A stretch of 64,000 nucleotides of DNA from Brucella sp. 21LCYQ03 (GCF_023554105.1 NZ_JAMJWE010000013.1:40285-104284), one strand, 5' to 3'. Counted from the stretch's first letter, positions 1 to 9,069 are shown. Notes: generated by a model not told the origin, from the letters alone. Made by a program: numbers and translations.

Positions 1-266
1 CAATGGCCTGGCAGCGGATGATGAATTATGCTCATCAGAACATCGAATTAAAGCCAATTCCCGGTATCACGCCCGCCTTCCCGGCACCTGCCAAATCAAC
101 CGAACCGAAAGTTGCAGCAACAGACAAGCCAGAAGAAATCATGTCGGCAGCTCCACGCGTGCTGTCTCCCATCGCTACCAAAACGCTTAAAGAGCTGAGC
201 GACGCTTTGCGTAACGCACCGCCCGTTCCTGCTCTTGCAACACGCAGTAAAGTATCGGTACTTTGA
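1..266 (+). CDS. Class A penicillin-binding protein (PBP1A family), C-terminal fragment
   Basis: This is the 3' end of a gene that begins before the window; the reading frame is open from the first base to a TGA at 264-266. The visible part has the WQRMMNYAHQ...ELKPIPG segment that I associate with the end of the transpeptidase domain in rhizobial PBP1A-type bifunctional glycosyltransferase/transpeptidases. It is followed by a Pro/Ala/Lys-rich tail without visible structure. Such enzymes polymerise and cross-link peptidoglycan in the periplasm. The catalytic motifs lie outside the window, so the assignment rests on the tail alone. The next gene starts 7 bases downstream and may be co-transcribed. 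Confidence 0.6.
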   Translation, partial: MAWQRMMNYAHQNIELKPIPGITPAFPAPAKSTEPKVAATDKPEEIMSAAPRVLSPIATKTLKELSDALRNAPPVPALATRSKVSVL

Positions 267-273
267 GATCAGA

Positions 274-870
274 ATGCTGAAAACAATCCTCAAAGTCATT
301 ACGGTACTCGTCATTGCGCTTGGTGGTGGCATATGGGCAACCGATTACGCGCTGGATCATTTCGATGGCTTCGGCGAGTTGCAGCTCGGCGCATGGAATG
401 CTTATCCCGCTGCTGGAACCACAGATGCAGACCCATATTCGAAAGCGCGTGCAGCTCGCAAAGCCTATCTCGCGCTTGGCACCGCCGAAGGCCTCCCCTT
501 TTATGCTCGCCGGGATAGCAACGGACGCGAATTGCGCCGGGGATGCAGCTACAGCTTAAGCGGTTTCACTCCTTCTGCAAGGTTCTGGACGCTCTATCCG
601 GCAAGCACCGATCTTGAACCGATAAAACCACGCACGGGTTTGCAACCAGCCTTGCACTCGCGCGAGGTGCTATATGAACACGACGGCAGCGTGAAAATTA
701 CCATCAGCCCCGATGCCAGCCCTGACAACTGGTTACCCGTTGAAGGCGCAGGCAATTTTGTGTTGGTCATGACACTCTATGATACGCCTGCCGCCAGTTC
801 GTCCGGTCTGGTTGATCTTGTTATGCCGCGCATCACGCCTCTCGCGAACACGGAGGCGTGCCGTGGCTAA
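274..870 (+). CDS. DUF1214-type membrane-anchored protein
   Basis: A 198-residue protein with one N-terminal hydrophobic segment (about residues 4-22) acting as a signal anchor, then a soluble domain. The pattern GAWNAYP near residue 40, the FYARRDSNG segment and the S-x-T-L-Y-P strand resemble DUF1214 proteins, which are usually encoded beside a DUF1254 partner, as here. I chose the ATG at 274 because the membrane segment starts directly after it; an in-frame ATG at 235 would lie inside the PBP coding end. The stop overlaps the GTG start of the next gene by a few bases, which suggests translational coupling. The molecular function is unknown. Confidence 0.75.
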   Translation: MLKTILKVITVLVIALGGGIWATDYALDHFDGFGELQLGAWNAYPAAGTTDADPYSKARAARKAYLALGTAEGLPFYARRDSNGRELRRGCSYSLSGFTPSARFWTLYPASTDLEPIKPRTGLQPALHSREVLYEHDGSVKITISPDASPDNWLPVEGAGNFVLVMTLYDTPAASSSGLVDLVMPRITPLANTEACRG

Positions 871-1405
871 AGTCCTGCGCCTGCTTCTTCTTGGTGTGGT
901 TGGTGCGGCGATTGTGCATATCGCCGTCTTGCTGCTGGTGCCGTTCTATTCGAGCAAAAACGCGTGGTCACATCTCGAAGCGCTTGGTGACGCCTATCGC
1001 TTCCATGTTCTTTCCAAAACATCCGGCCTTGTGAGTGATCAGGATCCGTTGATGCGGCAGGCCGCGTGCCGGTTTGATTTGACTGATGGACCTGTGCATA
1101 TCACGGCGAAAGGTAACCTGCCCTTCTGGTCGCTATCCATTTATGCACCAAATGGCGACAATCTTTACAGTTTGAATGACAGTGTCGCCGGTGACCGCCA
1201 GCTTGATCTGATTATTGCTGATCCAATTGGTATTGCTGCGCTGCGCTCAGAAGGCGTTCAGAACGATGGTCGGTCGATCATTATCGAAAAGGATATTAGC
1301 GAAGGTGCAGTTGTTCTCCGCAGCTTCATCCCTGATGAAAGTTGGAACCAGCAGGTGCAAAATTTCTTCAATCAAGCGCGTTGTACAACTTATGAGGCAA
1401 GTTAA
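863..1405 (+). CDS. DUF1254-type membrane-anchored protein
   Basis: A 180-residue protein starting at GTG 863, preceded by GGAGG at 852-856; the start lies inside the end of the DUF1214 gene, so the two are probably translated together. A single hydrophobic segment (about residues 3-24) is followed by a soluble periplasmic domain with the sequence PFWSLSIYAPNGDNLYSLND, which resembles the DUF1254 family. Larger family members carry DUF1254 and DUF1214 in one chain, so this pair looks like a split version of that architecture. Function is not known; the position behind a PBP suggests an envelope role only by context. Confidence 0.75.
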   Translation: MAKVLRLLLLGVVGAAIVHIAVLLLVPFYSSKNAWSHLEALGDAYRFHVLSKTSGLVSDQDPLMRQAACRFDLTDGPVHITAKGNLPFWSLSIYAPNGDNLYSLNDSVAGDRQLDLIIADPIGIAALRSEGVQNDGRSIIIEKDISEGAVVLRSFIPDESWNQQVQNFFNQARCTTYEAS

Positions 1406-1528
1406 CTGCCTCAAAACAGACACTTTCTCGCGCACGGTTAATGAGTTGCTAAGGCTTCATAATTATTATCCATGATGCCGACATGCGGCAGGCCGCGTTC
1501 ATAGTTTTAGCCTACCGGAGTACCCTGC

Positions 1529-2506
1529 GTGACAAACGATCAGTTCCGCGTCCTGGAAGAGATTTCAGGCAATCGGAACCAGTCAAATTCGAGAGCTGAT
1601 GGCAGCAAAGCGGACGACCTTCTGGTCGCTGCAATAGCTGCGTTCGCCTCACTGACACGCCCCGGAAGACAAGACGCACATCAGCTTGAAGATCTCGCAT
1701 TCCCGCTTCTTGATCGCGCGACGTTACGCGGCAAGCGACAAGCAGCCAATGCGATTGCACAAATCGAAGATGCGCCGCGGCGTCTGGTCCTCGCTCTGGC
1801 CAATGAGCCTGTCGAAATATCTGCGCCGGTTTTGTTGCGCTCGGCAACTCTAAGACCTCAAGACCTTCTCGATATTATCAGCAAAAATGGTCTTGCCCAT
1901 GCCCGCGCCATCGCACGCAGGCAGTCGGATGATCCTTTGCTCAAAGGTGTGCTGCGCAGCTTCAATGACGCCGTGATCGACCGTTTGCTTGCTTTGCAAG
2001 AGAACCTTGCTGGCATTGAAACGGGGAAGTCGGGCACCCTTTCCGAAGTCGAAGAGGATGAACACGCAGCCGAAGAAGCGCCACAAGCCTCCTTCTTCAA
2101 TCCGGGCACACTTGCGACACCGGAACACCTGATCGATACGGCGCTTCTGATTGATGATCAGATTTTCCGCACGGCTCTTGCTGATTCGCTGGATGTATCG
2201 TTTGATCGTGCTGACCGCATTATCGGAAAGTGGCCAGATTCGCATTTGCCGATAGCCTTGCGTGCGCTCGGCATGTCCGCATCCGAATGTTTCATGATTA
2301 TGTCCGCAATCCTCGGCCCAGTCGTCGCTGATCGTGACGGATTGCGTGAATTTATTCAGATTTACCGCTCTATCGATCAGGAAAAAGCTGTCATGCTGGT
2401 GCGTCGTTGGAAGGCTGACGACATGTCGAAAGCATTGCGCAGCAAATTGCGGGAGATGGTTACGGCTGCGGATGTCGATTCCGCCTCCATTCGGACCAGC
2501 CTATAA
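1529..2506 (+). CDS. DUF2336 domain-containing protein
   Basis: A 325-residue cytoplasmic protein with no signal peptide or membrane segment, beginning at GTG 1529 with CCGGAG at 1515-1520 as the likely ribosome binding site. It is made of short amphipathic helices rich in Ala, Leu and Arg, in the style of helical-repeat DUF2336 proteins (for example the segment VLALANEPVEISAPVLLRS near residue 95). An acidic linker around residues 174-187 separates two helical halves. Family members are widespread in Alphaproteobacteria without an agreed function. The gene end overlaps the convergent DUF1491 gene by 6 bases. Confidence 0.75.
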   Translation: MTNDQFRVLEEISGNRNQSNSRADGSKADDLLVAAIAAFASLTRPGRQDAHQLEDLAFPLLDRATLRGKRQAANAIAQIEDAPRRLVLALANEPVEISAPVLLRSATLRPQDLLDIISKNGLAHARAIARRQSDDPLLKGVLRSFNDAVIDRLLALQENLAGIETGKSGTLSEVEEDEHAAEEAPQASFFNPGTLATPEHLIDTALLIDDQIFRTALADSLDVSFDRADRIIGKWPDSHLPIALRALGMSASECFMIMSAILGPVVADRDGLREFIQIYRSIDQEKAVMLVRRWKADDMSKALRSKLREMVTAADVDSASIRTSL

Positions 2507-2851
2507 GTCGTCCAAAGCGACTGAGAAAAGATTGGACGGATCGGCTACATCTTCCAGCTCAATCAGCCAAAGATCAGGATCAAAACGGGTTTCTCGCTCC
2601 ATCCGCTCACTGACCTTAAGATCATCAACATCATGAAGAATGCGCAAAAACATGCGTTCACCATCGCTATTTTCTTCATAAGAAGTCTGCGGCGCTGGTG
2701 AATAAAGATCGCAGGTGCCTAAGCGTGAGCTGATCTTGATGAAAATCGCTCCCGCTTCCTTAGAGCCGCGACGTGCTAAATAAGCAAAGCCACCGTCCCC
2801 CTGCACTTTGCGGAGCAATGCAGAAACCCAGAAATCCGATGTCAGGCGCAT
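2501..2851 (-). CDS. DUF1491 family protein
   Basis: A 116-residue soluble protein. The opening RLTSDFWVSALLR, the glycine-rich FAYLARRGSKEAGAIFIK strand and the late FDPDLWLIELED segment are the pattern I recognise for DUF1491 proteins, which are small and conserved across Rhizobiales. No catalytic residues can be named. It lies 13 bases downstream of the peptidoglycan-binding gene on the same strand, so it may be the last gene of an operon led by the histidine kinase. Its 3' end overlaps the convergent DUF2336 gene by 6 bases. Confidence 0.75.
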   Translation of the reverse strand: MRLTSDFWVSALLRKVQGDGGFAYLARRGSKEAGAIFIKISSRLGTCDLYSPAPQTSYEENSDGERMFLRILHDVDDLKVSERMERETRFDPDLWLIELEDVADPSNLFSVALDDL

Positions 2852-2864
2852 AGCTTATCCCGTA

Positions 2865-3872
2865 TCAGCTGATCAGGCCAATTTCGCGCATTTTAGAAAT
2901 CAAAGCAGCATCAACTTCGCCAGTTACAGGCAATTTGAACAGTTTCTGAAACTCGCGAATAGCATCTTGTGTCGATTTGCCGGGAACACCGTCAACGCTG
3001 ACCATTTCATTGCCAAACGCCTTAAGACCAGCCTGAACGCGGACGATATCCTGCGAAGAAATCTTCGCCTGCGGTTGGAATGCGGCCAATTCGACTGACT
3101 GCTTCTTCGGCTGCACGGGTTTGCTTTCCAAAGACGCCAGATCAGGCGCACGCTTTGCAGGTGTCTCGACCTTCAAAACCGCAGGCTGAGGCCGTGGTGT
3201 CGGCACTGCAGTATCTATAAGCTTCGCAACATCATCTTCTTTCGGTGCCGCAACTGCACCATTTTGCGCCGGCGCTCCGACCTTTTTCTGCAATGCCTGC
3301 CAGCGTTCGATAGCTTCACGCGTCTGCGGGCCTGTAAAGCCGTCAACAGCGCCTTGATAGATACCAAGCGTCAGCAGTCGTTGTTGCAGACGAGCAATTT
3401 CGACATCCGCATTGGGTGCGAGTGCTGGCAGCATTTCATCGATTGAGCCCGTCAACTGCAAGCGATCCGGCGAAATTTCGGCTGTTTCGGTCTGACTTTG
3501 TGTTGGCGTTTCAACTGGTTGAACGTTTGCTGTCGCTTCCTGCTTATGTTCAGGTGCAGTTCCGGGCAGATAAGCGCGCGGCGTCGCCTTGAAGACAAAA
3601 TCGGTACGCGTTTTGAAGAAGACAGCATTATGCGCTTCAGGCTGATACCATAGCGCATTCGCCGAAACAAAGCCCATCACAACGGCGAAGGCAGTTGCTC
3701 CGCCGGTGAGTACCGGATTGCGCACGATAAAGTTACCAGCGAATATCGCCAGCGCCGAAGCCGAACTGAAAAAGACCTGAAGCAGACGACGTCCGAGACT
3801 AGGCCGTTTTGCGGGCTTGCGCGTCGATCCGCTTCTGGCTCTGTTCACGGTTTTCGTCTTTGTGCCACTCAT
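2865..3872 (-). CDS. Membrane protein with two peptidoglycan-binding domains
   Basis: A 335-residue protein starting at ATG 3872, preceded on the minus strand by AGGGAG, which favours this start over an ATG 84 bases upstream. A basic N-terminus (residues 1-28) leads into one or two hydrophobic segments (about 30-80), then a Pro/Gln-rich linker. Two PG_binding_1-type repeats follow: RLQQRLLTLGIYQGAVDG with GPQTREAIERWQ, and near the C-terminus RVQAGLKAFG with VPGKSTQDAIREFQK. The protein is probably inner-membrane anchored with its repeats contacting the cell wall. The first 74 bases lie inside the end of the upstream histidine kinase gene in another frame. Confidence 0.85.
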   Translation of the reverse strand: MSGTKTKTVNRARSGSTRKPAKRPSLGRRLLQVFFSSASALAIFAGNFIVRNPVLTGGATAFAVVMGFVSANALWYQPEAHNAVFFKTRTDFVFKATPRAYLPGTAPEHKQEATANVQPVETPTQSQTETAEISPDRLQLTGSIDEMLPALAPNADVEIARLQQRLLTLGIYQGAVDGFTGPQTREAIERWQALQKKVGAPAQNGAVAAPKEDDVAKLIDTAVPTPRPQPAVLKVETPAKRAPDLASLESKPVQPKKQSVELAAFQPQAKISSQDIVRVQAGLKAFGNEMVSVDGVPGKSTQDAIREFQKLFKLPVTGEVDAALISKMREIGLIS

Positions 3873-5637
3873 TGTTCCGTTCTCCCTGGTGACGGTGCAT
3901 GTCAATGACCGTGCCAAGTTGCTGTTCGTCTTCTTCTCCCAAAGAATCCTGATCAAATAGTTTCTGCGGACCGGCCACCGGCAGATGAACAGTCACAACC
4001 GTTCCTTCGCCCACACAGCTCTTAATATTCATTGAGCCCTGGTGCAGCTCTACCAATCCCCTGACTACCGAGAGGCCAAGGCCAGTTCCCTCTTGCGCGC
4101 GTGTGTATTGATTATCGGCCCGCACAAATGGCGATCCGATGCGCTGCATATCTTCCGGCTCAATGCCGATACCTGTATCCGCGACAACGATTTCGAGCTG
4201 CGGCCGTCCGTCAATCACAACACGCGATGCATCAATGGTCACGCAACCACCCGACTGCGTGAACTTCACAGCATTGGCTGCTAGATTGAGCAAAATCTGC
4301 TTCACCGCGCGGCGATCTGCGACCACATCACCGGTCGTCGCATTCACGCGATGACAGAAAGCGATGCCCTTCTTTTCGGCCTGTGGGAGCATAACCGATG
4401 CGCACAAATCAGCGGATTCGCGGAAAGCGAAGCTTTGCGGTTCAATCCGATAAGTACCGGTTTCAAGCTTGGAATTATCGAGGACCGAGTTGACCAGTTC
4501 GAGCAGATAGTGGCCAGACTTATGAATAAGCCCCGCATATTCGCGCTGCTTTTCATCCTGCAACTGGCAGCCCATTTCATGCGTAAGCATATCCGAGAAA
4601 CCGATGATCGAATTGAGCGGCGTACGCAGTTCATGGCTGACCGTTGCGAGCAGACGACCCTTGCCAATGCGTTCTGCTTCAAGCTCAGCTTTCAATGCAG
4701 TGATTTCTTCAAGCAGTCGGTGCTCGCCTTCCAGCGAACGTCCAACCAGCGTGATCATGCCATTCTTTGCAACACCTTCCATGCGGAATGACAGGAAAAC
4801 GGTATTGCCATCTAAAACTGTGCGAAGACGCACATCGGCAGGACGCGCGTTACGACCAGAGCGCAGATCAGCAAGCAAAGAAACATATTGGACACGGTCG
4901 GCGACGTGAACGCGATCAATCAGTGCAACACCTTCGAGCATTGCAGGCTGAACACCAAGAGATGCCGCAGACTCCATTCCGATTTCAGAAACGACGCCTT
5001 CAACATCGAGAATCATCAGAATATCGCCAGCCGCAACAACCGGCTTTGGTGAAACTTGCGGAGCCGAAACCACCACCGTTCGAACCTTCGAACTACGAGC
5101 GATAAGGCTGGTTATATAGCCGAGAGAAACGATCAGCGCAGCGGACGACACGTTTGCAACAGTAAGACCACCCGCAGCGAGAATAAATGCCGCAACACCA
5201 ACAGCTGCGAGTGTTGCATGCGGTTTACGGCTCACCAACCATGCTTCTAATGGAAAGGCTGCCGCCATCACCCAAAGCACTATGCTGCTGCCATTGGTAA
5301 GTGCCGCGATTGTGCCAAGACCAGCGCCATACACCGCAAAATTCAGCATTCCGAGAACCGCAGCATTCACGCCCATCAGGCTCAAAGCGCAGAATATCAT
5401 CGCAACGCCTGCGAAACTTGCTGCAAGTACGGCAGATGTCGCAAAATCACTGGCAATACCCGATGCGCAGACCGCTACAAACAGCAGCACCGGCAAAAGC
5501 ATGAACGAACCAACGATGCGAATCGCAGAAGCATCTGAACGATCAGTCCAGCGCTGGCAAAAACGTTCATAAAAACGCGCAAGCGCCTGCACTTTCGTGC
5601 CTGCTTTCTCCGCTGCGTTCAAAAGAATGGCGCTCAA
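3799..5637 (-). CDS. Membrane PAS-domain sensor histidine kinase (DivJ/PleC-like)
   Basis: A 612-residue kinase. Residues 40-180 hold about six closely packed hydrophobic segments with short loops, so there is no large periplasmic sensor. A PAS-like region covers about 200-300. The HisKA box SHELRTPLNSIIGFSDML puts the phosphorylated histidine at 335; the N box NLAANAVKFT is at 451-460, DTGIGI at 487-492 and GTGLGL at 517-522. The H-box and the membrane bundle-PAS-kinase layout resemble DivJ/PleC/PdhS-family kinases, which in Alphaproteobacteria act on DivK and the CtrA pathway. That specific role is inference. The last 74 bases overlap the downstream peptidoglycan-binding gene. Confidence 0.85.
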   Translation of the reverse strand: MSAILLNAAEKAGTKVQALARFYERFCQRWTDRSDASAIRIVGSFMLLPVLLFVAVCASGIASDFATSAVLAASFAGVAMIFCALSLMGVNAAVLGMLNFAVYGAGLGTIAALTNGSSIVLWVMAAAFPLEAWLVSRKPHATLAAVGVAAFILAAGGLTVANVSSAALIVSLGYITSLIARSSKVRTVVVSAPQVSPKPVVAAGDILMILDVEGVVSEIGMESAASLGVQPAMLEGVALIDRVHVADRVQYVSLLADLRSGRNARPADVRLRTVLDGNTVFLSFRMEGVAKNGMITLVGRSLEGEHRLLEEITALKAELEAERIGKGRLLATVSHELRTPLNSIIGFSDMLTHEMGCQLQDEKQREYAGLIHKSGHYLLELVNSVLDNSKLETGTYRIEPQSFAFRESADLCASVMLPQAEKKGIAFCHRVNATTGDVVADRRAVKQILLNLAANAVKFTQSGGCVTIDASRVVIDGRPQLEIVVADTGIGIEPEDMQRIGSPFVRADNQYTRAQEGTGLGLSVVRGLVELHQGSMNIKSCVGEGTVVTVHLPVAGPQKLFDQDSLGEEDEQQLGTVIDMHRHQGERNNEWHKDENREQSQKRIDAQARKTA

Positions 5638-5941
5638 CTTGCCTTACTCACTCAATACTCATTCGGCACATCCATCAGGGATTGGCCTGTTAATGGCAGA
5701 ATGCAGCCGAGGCTTTAAAGAAACGATAAAACAAATCTACGATGAGCGGATTGATGCAAAATCTGACAGTCTGGAGCCGTAGTTTTCCAGCTATGGTAAA
5801 CAGAAGGTGGATAAAGGTTAGGCGCTGCTTGGCAATTAACCAACCCAACATTTTCGAGACCGGTGATTCTTACGGTTACGAAATCTTTTTAATTTTAGTG
5901 AAGAATGTTTTTGCCAATACCGGCCAACACATTCGAGAGCA
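5638..5941. promoter_or_regulatory. Divergent intergenic region
   Basis: These 304 bases separate the minus-strand histidine kinase from the plus-strand DUF5330 gene, so both promoters should lie here. One GANTC site (GATTC, 5865-5869), the CcrM methylation target, is present. I see TTAA half-sites but no clean TTAA-N7-TTAA CtrA box, no small gene with a convincing ribosome binding site and no terminator. Confidence 0.4.
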
Positions 5942-6415
5942 ATGATCCGTTTTCTCATCAAATCTGCAATCTGGCTGTCGCTGGCATTTATGATAATGCC
6001 GCACTTTTTTCCTGCGGATGAAGAAAACACAACCGCTCAGAAACCCGCTATTGCAGCATCCAAGACTGAACCGGACCCAATAGACCAGCTGCTTTCCAAT
6101 GGAAAAACTGCGCTGGAACTCGGCAAGCTCTGCGTAAACAATCCTTCATTTTGCGAGAACGGCGCATCTTTTCTGTCCAGTGCCGCAAGCGGCGCAATGG
6201 AGCGCACTGGCGGTGTACTTGAATATCTAAACGACCGTTTTGGCACAAAGCCTCCAACAGCAACACCGACTTTACCAGAACCTGCGGTTCCACAGCAGGT
6301 TTCGGCTCAGCCAACGCAGCATACGATTCCGAAAATCCCGATCCCTACCTCCCGTGCTGAAGCGCTTCGCGAACTTGATCGGTCGACAACCGGCGCAATT
6401 CCCTCTCGCAATTGA
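5942..6415 (+). CDS. DUF5330-like exported or membrane-anchored protein
   Basis: A 157-residue protein with an N-terminal hydrophobic segment (about residues 4-22) serving as signal peptide or anchor. Its opening, MIRFLIKSAIWLSLAFMIMP, matches the style of DUF5330 proteins of Rhizobiales. The middle has two cysteines in LCVNNPSFCENGASFL (about residues 61-69) that could form a disulfide in the periplasm. The C-terminal third is Pro/Thr/Gln-rich and probably disordered. No enzymatic motif is seen. It stands alone, with SufE starting about 70 bases downstream. Confidence 0.7.
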   Translation: MIRFLIKSAIWLSLAFMIMPHFFPADEENTTAQKPAIAASKTEPDPIDQLLSNGKTALELGKLCVNNPSFCENGASFLSSAASGAMERTGGVLEYLNDRFGTKPPTATPTLPEPAVPQQVSAQPTQHTIPKIPIPTSRAEALRELDRSTTGAIPSRN

Positions 6416-6488
6416 TGGTTTGGGGTGACGTTCGCGCGCTTTGTCCTTATATAGGCAAGCGAACAGTGATCCAATTTGAGCAGATATC

Positions 6489-6914
6489 ATGACCACGACA
6501 ATCGACAGCATCATTTCCGACTTCGAATTTCTCGACGATTGGGAAGATCGCTATCGCTATGTTATTGATCTCGGGAAAGAACTCCCTGCCTATCCCGACG
6601 ATGCACGCGATGCTGCGCACAAGGTTCAGGGCTGCGTTAGTCAGGTCTGGCTTAAGACCATTCCGCATGAAGGTTCTGACCCAATCATCGACTTTCTCGG
6701 TGATTCCGACGCGCATATCGTGCGTGGACTGGTTGCTATCGTGCTCGCGTTTTATTCAGGGCGCAAAGCTTCCGAAATCGTGGCATCCGACCCGGAAGAG
6801 GTTCTCAAGAAACTGGGGCTGGACGAACATCTAACGCCGCAGCGCTCCAATGGACTGCGCTCAATGGTGGCGCGTATACGCCGCGATGCGGAAGCGCTTA
6901 AAGCGTCAGCTTAA
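6489..6914 (+). CDS. sufE: SufE family cysteine desulfuration protein
   Basis: A 141-residue cytoplasmic protein of normal SufE length. SufE accepts persulfide sulfur from the cysteine desulfurase SufS and hands it to the SufBCD scaffold for Fe-S cluster assembly. The key cysteine is Cys49 in KVQGCVSQVW, the conserved family motif. The opening, with a DDWEDRYRYVIDLGK segment, and the later VRGLVAIVLAFYSG helix are also typical. No other suf gene is in this window, so it acts at a distance from its partners. The 3' end overlaps the convergent amidase gene by 9 bases. Confidence 0.93.
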   Translation: MTTTIDSIISDFEFLDDWEDRYRYVIDLGKELPAYPDDARDAAHKVQGCVSQVWLKTIPHEGSDPIIDFLGDSDAHIVRGLVAIVLAFYSGRKASEIVASDPEEVLKKLGLDEHLTPQRSNGLRSMVARIRRDAEALKASA

Positions 6915-8198
6915 TAGCTTTTCGACAGAAAGTGCGGCGGCAAGCAATTCCTTATCAGCGCCGTTGCGCGCCGTTAGCATAAGCCCAACTGGCATTCCAG
7001 TTACCGGCATTGGCAGCGTTATGCTGCAAAGATCGAACTGGTTAGCGATCTGCGTATTGCGTAAGAGTAGCCCTTCAACGCGCTCATATTCCACCGCGTC
7101 GTCAATTACCGCTGCAATGCTCGGTGCAATGATTGGCGTTGTCGGCGTCACCAGAAAATCTATACCTGCAAGCCGCCGATCCATTTCAGAAATCAATCTT
7201 TGCCGCGTCTGCATAAGACCCCGATAGTCTTTCTCGGACACTTTCAGACGTTTTGCGAGTGTATGCTTCACACGTTCGTCGACGTCAGCATCTCGATCTT
7301 TCAGCCATGTATCCGCATGGATATGGCTCGCTTCAAGGCCTGCAATCGAACCGATTGAAGCGGCCTTCCGCAATTCAAGAATGAGATCATTCAGCTCAAA
7401 TGAAACGACCCGCGCACCCGCATCCTGAAGCATCTTAAGGCTGCGCTTGAAAGCATCACAAACGTAAGTCTCCATATCGGCGAGCAACATACCTTCCGGC
7501 AAGCCAACCGTTAATCTGTCCAAAGCAATCGGCACTGGTAAAACCGGTTCGTCTTCCGCCATTACAGCATCCGCAAGAATACAATCTGAGACAGTTCTGG
7601 CAATTGGGCCAATCGAATCAAGCGAAGGCGCCAATGGAAAAGCACCACGCAGCGGAATTCGACTTGCAGTCGGCTTAAATCCAACCAGTCCATTGAGCGC
7701 TGCTGGAATTCGCACCGATCCGCCTGTGTCAGAACCGATAGCGATTTCACTGCTGCCCTCGGCGACCGACACTGCAGCCCCCGAAGATGAGCCCCCCGGC
7801 ACACGCTGCGGATCAATCGCATTGGCAGGCACCCCATAATGCGGGTTTAAGCCGACAGCTGTAAACGCAAACTCAGTCATATGCGTCTTGCCGATAATGA
7901 CTGCTCCCGCAACTCTTAATCGCTCCACAATTACAGCATCTTCGCTCGCGGCATCAGCCGTTTTGCGTACAACAGAACCCGCGAGTGTCGGCTCGCCTTT
8001 GTTATCGAACAAGTCTTTGATCGATATGATCCGACCATCCAACGGTCCAACAAGCCGCCCACTATCGCGACGCTCGTCAGACGCGTTGGCTTCTATAGTG
8101 GCTGTGCCTGCATAAATGGTACTAAAAACACGCTCGCTGCCGATACGTGTCTCCAACTTTGATAAAATCTTTTTAAGCTTATCGCGAGTACTAAGCAT
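6906..8198 (-). CDS. Amidase signature family hydrolase
   Basis: A 430-residue enzyme of the amidase signature family, which hydrolyses carboxamides with a Ser-cisSer-Lys triad. The lysine is in SIKDLFDNKG (about residue 81). The glycine/serine stretch GGSSSGAAVSVA and the following SDTGGSVRIPAALNGLVGFKPT carry the two serines and the conserved arginine region. It lacks the extended C-terminal part of a true GatA and no gatB/gatC is nearby, so a stand-alone amidase is more likely than the tRNA amidotransferase subunit. The substrate cannot be told from sequence. The gene ends inside the convergent sufE stop. Confidence 0.85.
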   Translation of the reverse strand: MLSTRDKLKKILSKLETRIGSERVFSTIYAGTATIEANASDERRDSGRLVGPLDGRIISIKDLFDNKGEPTLAGSVVRKTADAASEDAVIVERLRVAGAVIIGKTHMTEFAFTAVGLNPHYGVPANAIDPQRVPGGSSSGAAVSVAEGSSEIAIGSDTGGSVRIPAALNGLVGFKPTASRIPLRGAFPLAPSLDSIGPIARTVSDCILADAVMAEDEPVLPVPIALDRLTVGLPEGMLLADMETYVCDAFKRSLKMLQDAGARVVSFELNDLILELRKAASIGSIAGLEASHIHADTWLKDRDADVDERVKHTLAKRLKVSEKDYRGLMQTRQRLISEMDRRLAGIDFLVTPTTPIIAPSIAAVIDDAVEYERVEGLLLRNTQIANQFDLCSITLPMPVTGMPVGLMLTARNGADKELLAAALSVEKLLS

Positions 8199-8271
8199 AT
8201 TTCCCCCGTCAGAATGACTTTGTTGTTCAAACTGTTGACGGGGTCAATGTGGTGAAAAAGCATCGCAGCAA

Positions 8272-9069
8272 TCAATTTTGCCGTGGACGTGCTGCAGGGC
8301 GATAATCCTCTGCACCCCAGTGAACAATACCCGTGGAACGGGGTTCCCTGCCTGAATGCGGATTATAATGCCTATGCAGCATCGAAAGCCCCATTTTGAG
8401 CAACATTTTCCCGGAACGGACTGGCCATTGGCGCTCCCGTTCCACGAGTTCCAGCCCCTTTAAGAAGCAACAAACATCGATAAGCACGCCGCTTAGTTCA
8501 GGTCCAACGGCTTCCAAAGCGCGCTCGACACGCATCCGGCTTGCCAGCGCGATATCTGTAAATTCAGCCATACCTCCCGGCCCCGAACGCGTGGAATTAC
8601 CAACGCCCACATCCCACCGTGCTGAAATCGAAGGCATCATCGCCCCCCGTGTGAAATCTGAACGCAGCCGTTCTCCTGCCCGAAACTCGTCCTCAGAAAT
8701 AAAGCTTATACCTGCACCATTGCGAAGCCTGAAAAGCTTCGTCAATGGCGATTCAGAAGGATTAATTTCAACCTTCTCACCATATTCAAGCTCTATAGTT
8801 TCAGTTTTCCGCGCGGTAGCTGGCTTTTTCTCAGCGCTCTTTCGTGCTTGAGATGCCAGTACAAGCCGACCGTCGTTACACAGCAAAATGCCACTTTTTC
8901 GCATCGCATCAAGTTCATTACGCGTTGCTGCAATCGTACCGTGATCAGCCACAAGCAAAACATGGGTGTCACGTACAGAATCCTGGACTTCGCATCCACC
9001 TTGTTTCAAAAAACGGATGATTCTTGCTTCGGACGTCGAATACATTTCACTCAAGCTGCCATCCTCCAA
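8272..9069 (-). CDS. DUF6456 domain-containing protein
   Basis: A 265-residue cytoplasmic protein. The N-terminal 70 residues (SEARIIRFLKQGG with LDAMRKSGILLCNDGRLVLA) look like a winged-helix-type fold. A basic linker follows, and a C-terminal helical domain from about residue 125 includes SPLTKLFRLRNGAG, EFRAGERLRSDF and the GVLIDVCCFLKGLELVERERQWPVRSGK segment that I associate with DUF6456. Its start lies inside the end of the upstream DnaA-domain gene (19-base overlap), so the two are one transcriptional and probably translational unit. A DNA-linked role is inferred from fold and partner, not shown. Confidence 0.75.
   Translation of the reverse strand: MEDGSLSEMYSTSEARIIRFLKQGGCEVQDSVRDTHVLLVADHGTIAATRNELDAMRKSGILLCNDGRLVLASQARKSAEKKPATARKTETIELEYGEKVEINPSESPLTKLFRLRNGAGISFISEDEFRAGERLRSDFTRGAMMPSISARWDVGVGNSTRSGPGGMAEFTDIALASRMRVERALEAVGPELSGVLIDVCCFLKGLELVERERQWPVRSGKMLLKMGLSMLHRHYNPHSGREPRSTGIVHWGAEDYRPAARPRQN

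Noticed and set aside
8396..8851. A 151-codon plus-strand frame inside the DUF6456 gene
   Set aside because: Ser/Arg-rich translation typical of an antisense frame; no ribosome binding site.
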